From positions 2,923,001 to 2,987,000 of the forward strand of contig NZ_QZMU01000001.1 of the NCBI RefSeq assembly GCF_003932505.1: a stretch of DNA of 64,000 nucleotides. The letters are read 5' to 3'. Below the pieces are notes generated by a model that saw only the letters and a list, made by a program, of their open reading frames with translations, did not search any database and was not told the DNA's origin. Position 1 is the stretch's first letter; every line of letters begins with the position of its first letter. A program made the position numbers and the translations under genes. Below, one piece after another: positions 47,393 through 56,278 of this stretch. Source of the stretch: Thiohalobacter thiocyanaticus (GTDB lineage: Bacteria > Pseudomonadota > Gammaproteobacteria > Thiohalobacterales > Thiohalobacteraceae).

Positions 47393-48825
47393 CTAGCCTT
47401 TGATACAGATCAACGGCCGCAGCCGCGCCACCTTGCGCGCCAGGCCGGCATGTTCTGCGGCCTCGACCACGGCGCTGACATCCTTGTAGGCACCCGGGGG
47501 CCTCCTCGGCCACGCCGCGGTAGGAGTGACTGCGGATCAGGATGCCGCGGCCGGCCAGTTCATCGATCAGATCCTCGCCGCGCCAGCGTTTGGTGGCCTG
47601 GTGACGGCTCATGGCACGGCCGGCGCCGTGGCAGGCCGAGGCGAAGGATTTGCCTTCGCTGGTCGTCATCCCGGCCAATATATAGGAGGCCGTGCCCATG
47701 GAGCCGCCGATCAGCACCGGCTGGCCGGTATGCTGGAAGGTATCCGGCAGTTCCGGGTGGCCGGGTCCCAGCGCCCGGGTCGCGCCCTTGCGGTGCACGA
47801 ACAGGCGGCGGGTTTCGCCGTCGACTGCATGGGTCTCCTCCTTGCAGGTGTTGTGCGAGACGTCATAGATCAGCTGCAGGGTCGGCCTCGGGCAGGACAT
47901 GTTCGAAGACCTCGCGGGTCAGGTGCGTCAGGATCTGGCGGTTGGCCAGCGCACAATTGATGCCGGCACGCATCGCGCCCAGATAGCGTTTCCCCAACGG
48001 CGAGGTCAGCGGGGCGCAGGCCAGTTCGCGGTCGGGCAGGGTGATATGGTATTGCTGGGCGCTCAGTGCCATTTCGCGCAGGAACTCGGTGCCGATCTGG
48101 TGGCCCAGTCCGCGCGAGCCGCAATGGATGCTGACCACGACCGCATCACGCTGCAGGCCGAAGGCGGTGGCGGCCTCGGGATCGTAGATCTCGCTCACCG
48201 CCTGCACTTCCAGATAATGATTGCCCGAGCCCAGGGTGCCCATCTCGTCGCGCTGACGCCTGCGGGCGCGGTCGGAGACCGCCTCGGGCACGGCGCCGGC
48301 CATGCGGCCGTGCTCTTCGATGCGTTCCAGATCCTCGCGCCGGCCGTAGCCCTGGCGCACTGCCCAGTCTGCGCCGCCTTCGAGCATGGCGGTCATCCGG
48401 ATATCGTCGAGCCGGATGCGGCCGGTGCTGCCCACCCCGGCCGGGATGCGGTAGAGCAGGAAGTCGGCCAGGGTCTCGCGATGCGGCTGCAGCGCGTCCA
48501 CGCTCAGGCCGGTGGTCAGGGTGCGCACGCCGCAGGAGATGTCGAAGCCCACCCCGCCGGCCGAGACCACGCCGCCCTGATCGGGGTCGAAGGCGGCCAC
48601 CCCGCCGATGGGAAAGCCGTAGCCCCAGTGCGCGTCCGGCATGGCGTAGGCCGCATTGACGATGCCGGGCAGGGCGGCGACATTGGTCAGCTGCTCCCAG
48701 ACCTTGTCGTCCATGTCACTGACGAGCTGCCGGTCGGCATACAGGATGCCCGGCACCCGCATGTTGCCCTGCTGCGGGATCTGCCAGGTGGTGTCGTCGA
48801 GCTGGGTGAAGCGGTCGGGGTCCAT
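47393..48825 (-). CDS. rtcB: RNA ligase RtcB (two frameshifts)
   Basis: RtcB joins RNA 2',3'-cyclic-phosphate or 3'-phosphate ends to 5'-OH ends with GTP and Mn. The signature text is present: [55 protein letters not shown] and the guanylylated-His region [12 protein letters not shown], ending LRPLICIKG. Two one-base insertions break it. One is an extra G at 47879-47881 (restores [13 protein letters not shown]). The other is an extra C at 47493-47495 (restores [12 protein letters not shown]). The restored gene of about 477 codons is normal for RtcB. It lies next to archease, its activator. Confidence 0.9.
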
Positions 48826-48839
48826 ACTATTTCATTGAC

Positions 48840-49002
48840 GGCCACGGAAGTACACGGAAATGAAAGCGACGATTCTGGTTGTCGCCATCCGCTTTTCTCG
48901 TCATCCCGGCGAAGGCCGGGATCCAGAAGCCGCCGCGGTCACTGGATCCCGGCCTTCGCCGGGATGACGGGGTAAATCTGTCTTTCCGTGTGCTTCCGTG
49001 GC
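48840..49002. repeat. Composite inverted repeat between rtcB and archease
   Basis: The outer ends GGCCACGGAAGTACACGG and CCGTGTGCTTCCGTGGCC are inverted. Inside is a near-perfect copy of the dispersed palindrome (48899-48969). Insertion here separates rtcB from archease by about 200 bases, although these two usually act together. Confidence 0.82.
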
Positions 49003-49036
49003 CATATCATCCTCCAGGGATCGCATTGAAATAACC

Positions 49037-49474
49037 TTAGACATCCACCACGCACTGCGCCAGCCAGTGCCCGTCATCCTGCTGTCGCACCTCCAGCGCG
49101 GTCAGGGTCGCGCCCTTGACCTCCACGGCAGGCTGATGCCGGGCCCGGTCCACCGGCTCACCGCCGAGCCGCGCCCGCAGCATCGGCCCCTCGATGGCGA
49201 CCTCGAAGCGGGCGAACAGCAGCCCCTCGGTGGCCATGGCATAGACCAGGGCGTTGATCCAGTCCAGGAACAGGAAATCCAGGTCCGGCGCCCGGCAGTC
49301 GATGTCGATCCAGCGCAGCGGCCGGACGGCCTCCGGCCGGGTGATCACGGCGGTCAGGGCCGTAGCGGCCCGGGCGAAGGCCTCGGCCGGGGTGGTGCCG
49401 AAGCCGCGGATACCGATGTCAGCACCGTGCTGGAAGTGTTCCCAGCCGGCGCCGGGCAGGGCTGTCTCAGTCAT
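49037..49474 (-). CDS. Archease, RtcB activator
   Basis: This 145-residue SHS2-type protein starts in the classic manner, WEHFQHGADIGIRGFG. It carries Asp in LDFLFLDWINALVYA and ends HWLAQCVVDV. Archease speeds the guanylylation step of RtcB and broadens its nucleotide use. Its start overlaps the pcm stop by eight bases, so it is translated with pcm, while rtcB follows beyond a repeat. Confidence 0.92.
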   Translation of the reverse strand: MTETALPGAGWEHFQHGADIGIRGFGTTPAEAFARAATALTAVITRPEAVRPLRWIDIDCRAPDLDFLFLDWINALVYAMATEGLLFARFEVAIEGPMLRARLGGEPVDRARHQPAVEVKGATLTALEVRQQDDGHWLAQCVVDV

Positions 49475-50171
49475 CGGCGGCGGGCCCGGCCCGGTCCGGA
49501 GACGCCGTGTCGATCAGGGGCACGAACATCACCGGCAGCAGGGTCCGGGAATTCAGCCGGCCCGCGGCATCCTTGTGATAGAGCACCAGTTCCTGGCTGA
49601 AGCTTCCGCCCACCGGCGCGATCAGGCGGCCCTGAGGGGCCAGTTGTTCCAGCAGGGCGGCCGGCACCCGTTCGCTGGCCGCCGTGACCATGATGGCATC
49701 GAAGGGGGCGGCTTCCGGCCAGCCCAGGCGGCCGTTGCCGATGCGGAGATGCACATTGTCCAGTCCCAGCGCCTGGAGCCGCTCGCGCGCCAGTGCGCCC
49801 AGTGTGGCCACCGTCTCGACGCTGTAGACCTCGGCCGCCAGGTGCGCCAGCACGGCGGCCTGGTAGCCGGAGCCGGTACCGATCTCCAGCACCCGTGACG
49901 CCGGCGTAAGCGCCAGGCACTGGTTCATCAGGGCGACGATGTAGGGCTGGGAGATGGTCTGGCCCTCGCCGATGGGCAGCGGATGGTTGCCATAGGCCTG
50001 GTGGTGCAGATGGCCGGGCAGGAAGTGCTCGCGCGGCACGGCTTCCAGCGCGGCCTTAACCCGGGCATCCAGCTGCGGGCAGCCGGTCATGTCGCCGGTA
50101 TAGGCAAACTCGCGCTCGATCTCGCGCAGCAGCTGGGCACGGGCCTGGCTCAGGGTGGTGTCAGTCATCAT
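49467..50171 (-). CDS. pcm: Protein-L-isoaspartate O-methyltransferase
   Basis: Pcm repairs isomerised aspartates using S-adenosylmethionine. The SAM-binding motif is VLEIGTGSGYQAAVLAHLA; PLPIGEGQTISQPYIVALM and LIAPVGGSFSQELV also fit. The start is one of two adjacent ATG codons (50171 or 50168); the long upstream open frame is not coding. The length of about 234 residues is normal. It is divergent from the Lon-like gene. Confidence 0.94.
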   Translation of the reverse strand: MMTDTTLSQARAQLLREIEREFAYTGDMTGCPQLDARVKAALEAVPREHFLPGHLHHQAYGNHPLPIGEGQTISQPYIVALMNQCLALTPASRVLEIGTGSGYQAAVLAHLAAEVYSVETVATLGALARERLQALGLDNVHLRIGNGRLGWPEAAPFDAIMVTAASERVPAALLEQLAPQGRLIAPVGGSFSQELVLYHKDAAGRLNSRTLLPVMFVPLIDTASPDRAGPAADD

Positions 50172-50312
50172 TTCAAGTATAGGCCCCTGTGCCAGGACAC
50201 GGTCAGTGATGCGGCCGGGTCTGATCCAGCTCAAGCCGGCGCGATACGGGGTTCGGCGGCGGGCAGGGGGATTTGCTAGCATAGACAGTTCATTCAATAC
50301 CACGGATCCGCC

Positions 50313-52751
50313 ATGACCCACCCGACACCCCTGCCGGCCGCACAGTTGCGTGCCCTGTGTGATCCGCAGCAGTTCGACTTCCGCACCACGGATGAGCTGG
50401 AGCCGCTGAGCGGGATGGTCGGCCAGACGCGGGCGCTGGAGGCGATCCGCTTCGGCGTGGGCATCGACAACCACGGTTACAACCTGTTCGTGCTGGGCCC
50501 GCCCGGCGTGGGCAAGCAGACCGCGGTACGCAATTTCCTGCACGAAGCGGCGGCCACCGCGCCCGCGCCGCCGGATATCTGCTATGTCAACAATTTCACC
50601 GACAGCTACCAGCCGCGGCTGATCCGGCTGCCGGCCGGCATGGGCGCGCGCTTCCGCCGCGAGATGCTGCATCTGCTGGAAGAGCTGCGCGGGGCCCTGC
50701 CCTCGGCCTTCGAGAGCGAGCAATACCAGCATGCGCTCAAACGCATCGAGGACGAGTTCGATCAGCGCGAGCAGCAGGCCATGCGCGACTTCGCAGAACG
50801 CTGCGAGGCGCAGCAGGTCAAGCTGATCCAGCGTCCGGGCGAGTTCACCTTCGCCCCCATCCATGAGGGCAAGGTCCTTGATGCCGAGGGTTTCTCCAAA
50901 CTGCCCCGGGACGAACAGCAGCGCATCGAAGAGCTGATCCGGGGGCTGGAGCTGGAACTGCAGGACCTGCTGCAGAGCAGCATTCCGCAATGGCGCCGCG
51001 AGCGGCGCGAGCGCATCCGCCAGCTCAACTACGAGTTCACCCGCCAGGCGGTGGGCGGCTACATCGACTCCCTGCGCAACGATTACAAAACGTTTCCCGC
51101 CATCCGGGCGCACCTGGACGCGGTCGAGCAGGACGTGATCGAGAACGTCGGCCTGTTCCTGCGCCAGGAGGACGGGCCCATGACGCCGGAGGAGTTCATG
51201 CACGGCCCGCTCAAGCGCTACGGCGTGAACCTGCTGGTCGAGCACGAGGACGGGCAGGGCGCGCCGGTGATCTATGCCGACAATCCCACCTATGCGCAGC
51301 TGTTCGGGCGCATCGAGCACGTTTCACAGATGGGCGCCTTGATGACGGATTTCACCCTGATCCGCGCCGGGGACCTGCACCGGGCCAACGGCGGCTATCT
51401 CATCATCGACGCCCGCCGGCTGCTGCTCCAGCCCTTCGCCTGGGAAAACCTGAAACGGGTGCTGGAATCCCACGAGCTGAAGCTGGAGTCCCTGGGCCAG
51501 TCGCTGAGTCTGATCAGCACCGTCTCGCTGGAGCCCGAGCCGGTGCCGATGAACCTCAAGATCGTGCTGCTGGGCGATCGGCTGCTGTACTACCTGCTGT
51601 ATGAATACGATCCCGACTTCGGGGAGCTGTTCAAGGTGGCGGCCGATTTCGAGGACGACATCGAACGCAGCCCGGAGAATCACGAGCTGTTCGCCCGCCT
51701 GATCGCCACCCTGGCGCGCAAGCACCAGCTGGCCCCCTTCGAGCGCGAGGCCGTGGCGGCGGTGATCGACTACAGCGCGCGCGAGTCCGCCGATCACACG
51801 CGCCTGTCCATGCACATGCGCAGCATCGCCGACCTGATGCAGGAGGCCGCCTACCGGACCACCCGGCGCAGTGCGGCGACCGTCAGTGCCGAAGATGTGC
51901 GTACGGCCATCACCGCCCGCATCGAGCGGGTGGCCCGGCTGCGCGACCGCATGCTCGACGAGATCCGCAAGGGCGTGGTGCACATCGACACCGACGGCAG
52001 CGTGACCGGTCAGGTCAACGGCCTGACCGTGCTGGAACCGGGCAACTTCCGCTTCAGCCTGCCGGTGCGCATCACCGCCGTGACCCGTCTGGGCGAGGGC
52101 GAGGTGGTGAATATCGAGCGCGAGGTCGAACTCAGCGGCCCGATTCACTCCAAGGGTGTATTCATCCTGTCCAGTTATGTGGGCATGCGTTTCCTGCCCG
52201 AGCAGCCCCTGTCGCTTACTGCCAGCCTGGCCTTCGAGCAGTCCTATGGCGGCATCGAGGGCGACAGCGCATCATTGGCTGAACTGTGCGCGCTGCTGTC
52301 ATCGCTGGCCCGGCTCGGTCTGCGCCAGGACCTGGCCCTGACCGGTTCGGTGGACCAGTACGGTAACGTTCAGGCCATCGGCGCGGTGAACGAGAAGATC
52401 GAGGGCTTCTTTGACCTGTGCCTGGCCCGCGGCCTGACCGGCCGCCAGGGCGTGATCATCCCGGCCAGCAACGTGGCACACCTGATGCTCAAGCCGGAAG
52501 TGGTGGCGGCGGCCAAGCGCGGCGAGTTCGCTGTCTATCCGGTCGCGCATGTGGATGCCGCCCTGGAACTGCTCACGGGCCTGCCCGCCGGCACGGCCGA
52601 CGACAGCGGGCTGTTCACCGAGGACAGTGTGAACCGCGCCATCCAGGAACGCCTGGCCGAGTTCGTCGCCATCCGCCAGGCCTTCGGCCAGCACAAGGAC
52701 GAACCCGAGCCCGAGGTTCCAAGCCTCCCCTCCGGTTCCGACAACGGCTGA
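50313..52751 (+). CDS. Lon-like ATP-dependent protease (AAA_32/LonB type)
   Basis: This 812-residue protease has an AAA ATPase part with Walker A GPPGVGKQT, a coiled inserted region (about 120-260) and a C-terminal S16 protease domain. The catalytic Ser is in GDSASLAELCALLSSL and the Lys in GAVNEKIEGFFDLC. The N-terminal Lon substrate domain is absent, so this belongs to the short LonB-like family with a large coiled insert. It is probably a cytoplasmic quality-control protease. An upstream AT-rich stretch may hold the promoter. Confidence 0.93.
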   Translation: MTHPTPLPAAQLRALCDPQQFDFRTTDELEPLSGMVGQTRALEAIRFGVGIDNHGYNLFVLGPPGVGKQTAVRNFLHEAAATAPAPPDICYVNNFTDSYQPRLIRLPAGMGARFRREMLHLLEELRGALPSAFESEQYQHALKRIEDEFDQREQQAMRDFAERCEAQQVKLIQRPGEFTFAPIHEGKVLDAEGFSKLPRDEQQRIEELIRGLELELQDLLQSSIPQWRRERRERIRQLNYEFTRQAVGGYIDSLRNDYKTFPAIRAHLDAVEQDVIENVGLFLRQEDGPMTPEEFMHGPLKRYGVNLLVEHEDGQGAPVIYADNPTYAQLFGRIEHVSQMGALMTDFTLIRAGDLHRANGGYLIIDARRLLLQPFAWENLKRVLESHELKLESLGQSLSLISTVSLEPEPVPMNLKIVLLGDRLLYYLLYEYDPDFGELFKVAADFEDDIERSPENHELFARLIATLARKHQLAPFEREAVAAVIDYSARESADHTRLSMHMRSIADLMQEAAYRTTRRSAATVSAEDVRTAITARIERVARLRDRMLDEIRKGVVHIDTDGSVTGQVNGLTVLEPGNFRFSLPVRITAVTRLGEGEVVNIEREVELSGPIHSKGVFILSSYVGMRFLPEQPLSLTASLAFEQSYGGIEGDSASLAELCALLSSLARLGLRQDLALTGSVDQYGNVQAIGAVNEKIEGFFDLCLARGLTGRQGVIIPASNVAHLMLKPEVVAAAKRGEFAVYPVAHVDAALELLTGLPAGTADDSGLFTEDSVNRAIQERLAEFVAIRQAFGQHKDEPEPEVPSLPSGSDNG

Positions 52752-52763
52752 TCCCGTGGAAAG

Positions 52764-52788
52764 CCCCTCTCCCCGCCGGGGAGAGGGG
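52764..52788 (+). terminator. Hairpin CCCCTCTCCCC/GGGGAGAGGGG
   Basis: A perfect eleven-base stem with a three-base loop, then TTGGGGTGAGGGG without a T-run. This is the widespread C/T-rich intergenic hairpin repeat. It may end the Lon-like transcript before tRNA-Ala. Confidence 0.65.
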
Positions 52789-52886
52789 TTGGGGTGAGGG
52801 GATGAAGTGTCTGATTCAAGCGCCATTCGGACCGCCCCAGTATTGACACCCCGCCGGCGCTGGCGTAAAGTTCGCGCTTCGTTTTC

Positions 52887-52962
52887 GGGGCTATAGCTCA
52901 GCTGGGAGAGCGCCTGCATGGCATGCAGGAGGTCGGCGGTTCGATCCCGCCTAGCTCCACCA
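52887..52962 (+). tRNA. tRNA-Ala(GGC)
   Basis: A full cloverleaf: acceptor GGGGCTA..TAGCTCC with encoded ACCA, D-arm AGCTCAGCTGGGAGAGC, anticodon stem CCTGC/GCAGG with loop ATGGCAT (anticodon GGC), and T-arm GGTTCGATCC. Confidence 0.97.
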
Positions 52963-52988
52963 AACACCACGAGTGGTCTCAGCAAACC

Positions 52989-53186
52989 ATGCACCGATTC
53001 GGCCGCTTCCTGGCCTGGCTGGGCGCCGTCCTGGTCATGGTCGGACTGATCGGGGGCTTCACCGCCCTGTTCATGGATGCCGACAGCAACGCCGTACGGT
53101 TGCTGACTCTGGTCCCACTCGGCTTTGCCGGACTGCTGAGCGGGATCGTCATCACCCAGCTGCACCGGCCGGCAGACGGCAACTAG
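52989..53186 (+). CDS. Small two-helix membrane protein
   Basis: About 65 residues starting MHRFGRFLAWLG, chosen because the upstream part of the frame is tRNA-Ala. Two helices lie at about 8-28 and 38-56, with a short charged tail. It lies between tRNA-Ala and tRNA-Glu. No family is recognised. Confidence 0.6.
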   Translation: MHRFGRFLAWLGAVLVMVGLIGGFTALFMDADSNAVRLLTLVPLGFAGLLSGIVITQLHRPADGN

Positions 53187-53197
53187 CACCAAGTTCC

Positions 53198-53273
53198 GTC
53201 CCCATCGTCTAGAGGCCTAGGACACCGCCCTTTCACGGCGGCGACAGGGGTTCGACTCCCCTTGGGGACGCCA
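53198..53273 (+). tRNA. tRNA-Glu(TTC)
   Basis: A full cloverleaf: acceptor GTCCCCA..TGGGGAC with encoded GCCA, anticodon stem CCGCC/GGCGG with loop CTTTCAC (anticodon TTC), and T-arm GGTTCGACTCC. It is the last clearly host gene before the phage-like block, so its 3' end is a possible integration site. Confidence 0.97.
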
Positions 53274-53406
53274 TATAAATCAGGGAGTTACTACGGAAGC
53301 CAAAGGATTGACGAGGTTCCGGGTAATTTCCGGGTAACATGTTCACCGCCAGCATCGCCCCCCCCCGCACGGCCGCCCTCATGCGCGCCTGCCGCCAGGG
53401 CCACAG

Positions 53407-53424
53407 CGCCGCCTCCGGGCGGCG
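53407..53424 (+). terminator. Hairpin CGCCGCC/GGCGGCG with TTGTCTT
   Basis: A seven-base GC stem with a four-base loop, followed by a mixed T-rich tail about 130 bases after tRNA-Glu. It is a likely end for the tRNA transcript. Confidence 0.6.
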
Positions 53425-53531
53425 TTGTCTTGTCAGCCCACAAATCAGACTTGCCCGCCGCCTCCGCCTGTCTCTCGTCGGCTTCCTGTTCCTCGGGATA
53501 GAATCGAAACGACCCACAGGAGGACTCAGCC

Positions 53532-53891
53532 ATGGCAAAAATGAAAATCATCGCCGGTGACCTGCCGCAGGGCGCATGGGCGCTGCACTTCGGCATCCTG
53601 TCCAATCCCAGCACGCCCGATCATCCGTTCAAGGGCGAGAGCCTGAATCTCCAGGAGGAGATCGCGTCGCTGGAGCTGGTGACCGAGCAGAACAAGAAGC
53701 GCGTCGTCGGCACCCTGGGAGGCGGTGTCGCGGGCGCTGTGCTGCTAGGGCCGGTCGGGGCCATCGGTGGCCTGCTGATCGGCGGTAATGGCAAGCAGGT
53801 CACTGTCTCCTGCTCGCTCAAGGATGGCCGCCGGTTCCTGGCGACCACGGACAGCAAGACCTACCAGAAGCTGCTGTCGATGACCTACTGA
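53532..53891 (+). CDS. Glycine-zipper protein of unknown function
   Basis: This 119-residue protein starts with a good AGGAGGA ribosome site. A Gly-zipper segment at about 61-85 (GGGVAGAVLLGPVGAIGG) suggests membrane insertion or oligomer packing. It is followed by CSLKDGRRFLATTDSKTYQK. Similar small hypothetical proteins with this central zipper and a K-D-G-R-x-F end are common. It lies at the edge of the phage-like block and may be host or phage. Confidence 0.7.
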   Translation: MAKMKIIAGDLPQGAWALHFGILSNPSTPDHPFKGESLNLQEEIASLELVTEQNKKRVVGTLGGGVAGAVLLGPVGAIGGLLIGGNGKQVTVSCSLKDGRRFLATTDSKTYQKLLSMTY

Positions 53892-54173
53892 GTCGGGTTG
53901 CCGAACCCTCCGTCCTGCCGACAGAGGGATGGGGGGCCATGGCTGGATCCTGGAGCGAAGCCTGAGCAGCTGCAGGCGCTTCTGCAGCCTGTCTCGGCAG
54001 AGGGTTGGGAAGGCTACCCGGTGGGCTACTACACCCGGGAAGATTCACCAAAAGCGATTCAATCTGTAGGTGTTTCATCGACAATGTGATGTGCAAGCCG
54101 AGTGGATAGGCGTGCGCCATCGGGGTAAAATTTCCTTCACAAGAACCAAGAAGAAAAGAAGGAAACCCGCAAA

Positions 54174-54473
54174 ATGTCGACTGCCAAAGACAGGCTTTCT
54201 GCTGCCTGTAAGATCCTTGCTGATGGCAATGGACCGCTCAGATTGAGACTCCATGACGCCTTCGTCTACCACCTCATGCTCGTGCACCGTACGGAACTCC
54301 CGGAGGGCTGCCAGGAACTCTTCGACCACGTTCACTCACGAATGACGTGTACCGCCAGTGATAGAGGATCCCGCGACCTGGTGGCGGACTCCCTAATGGA
54401 GATGTCAGATCAGGAGGTGGAAGAGGTAGCCGAAAAGATCAGGACCCTGCATTCAATCCTTCTTGGGCTGTAA
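54174..54473 (+). CDS. Hypothetical protein, possibly phage cargo
   Basis: This 99-residue acidic, helical protein starts with a GAAGGA site. Its ends read MSTAKDRLSAACKILADG and VEEVAEKIRTLHSILLGL. No family is recognised. It is on the plus strand, opposite to all phage genes to the right, and could be a moron-type gene or a host gene just outside the element. Confidence 0.6.
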   Translation: MSTAKDRLSAACKILADGNGPLRLRLHDAFVYHLMLVHRTELPEGCQELFDHVHSRMTCTASDRGSRDLVADSLMEMSDQEVEEVAEKIRTLHSILLGL

Positions 54474-54518
54474 TCTGGCTGGCCGCAGCAAGGCCCCAGG
54501 GCTGATACGGGCCGACTG

Positions 54519-54914
54519 TCAGGTATTCAGAGGCAGGATCCCGACCACCGTCAGCTGCCCATGCAGCCAATACTGGCCGTTATTCAGAAGGCTGTAGTAT
54601 TTGCCCAGCGAGACGCGCAGATCCTTTGCCTTCTGTGTCACTGTGCCTCGGTCAAGGTAGTGCTTTACCACCACTTCGCGCAGGTGCTCAGGACACTGGC
54701 TGACGCTGCGTTCGATAGTTTCCTCAAGCGGGGCATCGTGGCTGTAGCTGTGGTACTGATTCCGGATAGCCGCGCCGGTAATGCCTTCATCCATGACCCG
54801 GCCCAGGGTGGTGCGGGCAGCATAGCCCAGGCCGCCATCGTCACGCGCCGCCGCCCAAGTGGCCCAACGTTGCATGACCTGTTCGAGTTCTCGAATCGGG
54901 TTATCTGTTGCCAT
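54519..54914 (-). CDS. Phage antitermination protein Q-like
   Basis: About 131 residues starting MATDNPIRELEQ; the longer frame upstream lacks support. The N-terminal LEQVMQRWATWAAARDDGG matches the Q-type antiterminator beginning. The C-terminal HLREVVVKHYLDRGTVTQKA and LRVSLGKYYSLLNNGQYWL resembles a sigma-region-4-like helix-turn-helix used by such proteins. It would let late phage transcripts read through terminators. It is the last gene of the leftward operon. Confidence 0.75.
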   Translation of the reverse strand: MATDNPIRELEQVMQRWATWAAARDDGGLGYAARTTLGRVMDEGITGAAIRNQYHSYSHDAPLEETIERSVSQCPEHLREVVVKHYLDRGTVTQKAKDLRVSLGKYYSLLNNGQYWLHGQLTVVGILPLNT

Positions 54915-55017
54915 GAGACTGCCCTTGGCGGTGCCCTGCTCAACCATAGCGGGACAGGGAGGGAAATTATAGCCCCGCCACAGGGGCGGGGCAGGTGCAG
55001 GATGAAAGGGATCGGGA

Positions 55018-55320
55018 TTACTGGGTTGCTTGTGCCCCATCAGCGGGGCTGTCTCCTTTCCCGTAATCGCCTTCAGACAGGTCTGTGCCGATACGTGCCA
55101 GCCTATCCCCAAGCGCATCAGCTCTCTCGATATTGTTCGAGATCGACCACAGGAGCGCGGAAACGGCCTGCTTGCTCATCGAAGCGAAGTCGTCGTTTCC
55201 GGTCAGGACCAACAGCGTCTGTCTGGCCTGCTCCAGCTCCATGCTTACGGCGTTAGTGAGATCGAAGAAACTAGAGGCTTCATCAACCTTGACGCAATGC
55301 CCGCGTAGTTGCTCATTCAT
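55018..55320 (-). CDS. Phage hypothetical protein
   Basis: A 100-residue helical protein with ASSFFDLTNAVSMELEQARQ and MSKQAVSALLWSISNNIERA. Its start overlaps the stop of the upstream gene by four bases. Small proteins of this form that pair with similar neighbours are frequent in Pseudomonas-type prophages. The function is unknown. Confidence 0.7.
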   Translation of the reverse strand: MNEQLRGHCVKVDEASSFFDLTNAVSMELEQARQTLLVLTGNDDFASMSKQAVSALLWSISNNIERADALGDRLARIGTDLSEGDYGKGDSPADGAQATQ

Positions 55321-55646
55321 GCTGTGCCCTCCTGATCCTCAACCTTAACGGCAGGCCCGGAGTCGTTCAGCCATGCCAACCAGTCTTTGTAACAGCCCTT
55401 ACGCGTTAGATCCGGGTCACGGTCAAGACCGGGGATGTTTAAGTCCGATAAGATCTCTAGCGCCACAGCAGCCGCATTGTTCCCCGCTTCTACAACCATG
55501 TCGCGGACTTCGAATTGTTCGCCTATTCCGTCATCAGGCTCCTGCGCGGCCTGATACAGTGCGGCGTTCATGCGTGAAACAGCTTCACACAAGGCCAGCA
55601 GGGCATGGTCACGGGATACGGTCTTGGTTTCTCTTTCGGTACTCAT
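55317..55646 (-). CDS. Phage hypothetical protein
   Basis: A 109-residue protein whose N-terminal half is helical (LLALCEAVSRMNAALYQAAQ). It carries LEILSDLNIPGLDRDPDLTR later. It overlaps both neighbours by four bases (ATGA), so three small proteins are translated as a set. No family is recognised. Confidence 0.7.
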   Translation of the reverse strand: MSTERETKTVSRDHALLALCEAVSRMNAALYQAAQEPDDGIGEQFEVRDMVVEAGNNAAAVALEILSDLNIPGLDRDPDLTRKGCYKDWLAWLNDSGPAVKVEDQEGTA

Positions 55647-55975
55647 GATGCGCTCCCTCCTACAATCATGCTGTCCACGATACGGCGCTCAAGCGTATCC
55701 ATGTCACGGAGCAAGTCCGTCAGCAGTTCCATGGGGGCCTTGGACCACGCAACTGCATCGTGGCCGTCCTCGGCCTGCTGCTGCAGCCAGGATATACCAT
55801 CGATGGCCTCGATTGTCCGCTGCTTGATGCTTCTGATGTTTGCCAAGGATTCACGGGTCAACTGCGAATCTCCGCTCTTGAAGCCGTTGAGCTTACCCGC
55901 TGCGTAGATCAGTTCGCGGAAGGGTTCGGCGTAATTGCTGGGCTCGATGCCCTGGAAGGATTGCTGATCGTTCAT
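55643..55975 (-). CDS. Phage hypothetical protein
   Basis: A 110-residue helical protein (PFRELIYAAGKLNGFKSGDS, LANIRSIKQRTIEAIDGIS, LLTDLLRDMDTLERRIV). It is the first gene of the leftward operon after the structured leader and has an AGGAG site. No family is recognised. Confidence 0.7.
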   Translation of the reverse strand: MNDQQSFQGIEPSNYAEPFRELIYAAGKLNGFKSGDSQLTRESLANIRSIKQRTIEAIDGISWLQQQAEDGHDAVAWSKAPMELLTDLLRDMDTLERRIVDSMIVGGSAS

Positions 55976-56278
55976 GGTGTGTCTCCTATGCTTTTGCTAA
56001 TTAAGGAAGCCGGGCGCTTAGCAACGGCGCATAGGTGCCGCCCAGAGTATTTACCTTTCGGCTCTTGTATTTCCCTGGGCGCCCGACATAACAGGCAGGA
56101 ATGGCCCTATCGGGCACAAAAAAACCGCGAGACTGTCGGGTGCGGTGTCCGCCTATGCTTGGGGTTGCTAAGCCCCGTAGTGCTAAAGCTACTCCCAGGC
56201 TCATTACGATGTCAAGGGTTTCTGTTTCCGTTTTCCTATCCGTTCTGCCTGCGCCTCGGATGAACAACTGGACGGAGG
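55976..56278 (-). promoter_or_regulatory. Structured leader with candidate promoter, terminator and long-range hairpin
   Basis: No gene fits here. Reading the minus strand, a -35 TTGACA (56210-56215) with a weak -10 TAGCTT 18 bases on is followed by a stem-loop ACCGC/GCGGT with seven T (56118-56146). Two arms, 56149-56176 and 56014-56045, share inverted cores TTAGCAAC and GCATAGG and can pair around the terminator. The first phage operon gene follows 38 bases after the second arm. Confidence 0.55.

Noticed and set aside
50172..51320. N-terminal extension of pcm
   Set aside because: The open frame continues upstream only as a shadow of the Lon-like gene; the family starts at MMTDTTLSQ.
53198..53600. 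Phage attachment site at the tRNA-Glu 3' end
   Set aside because: A plausible place, but no duplicated tRNA end or integrase is visible in the window, so no att site is called.
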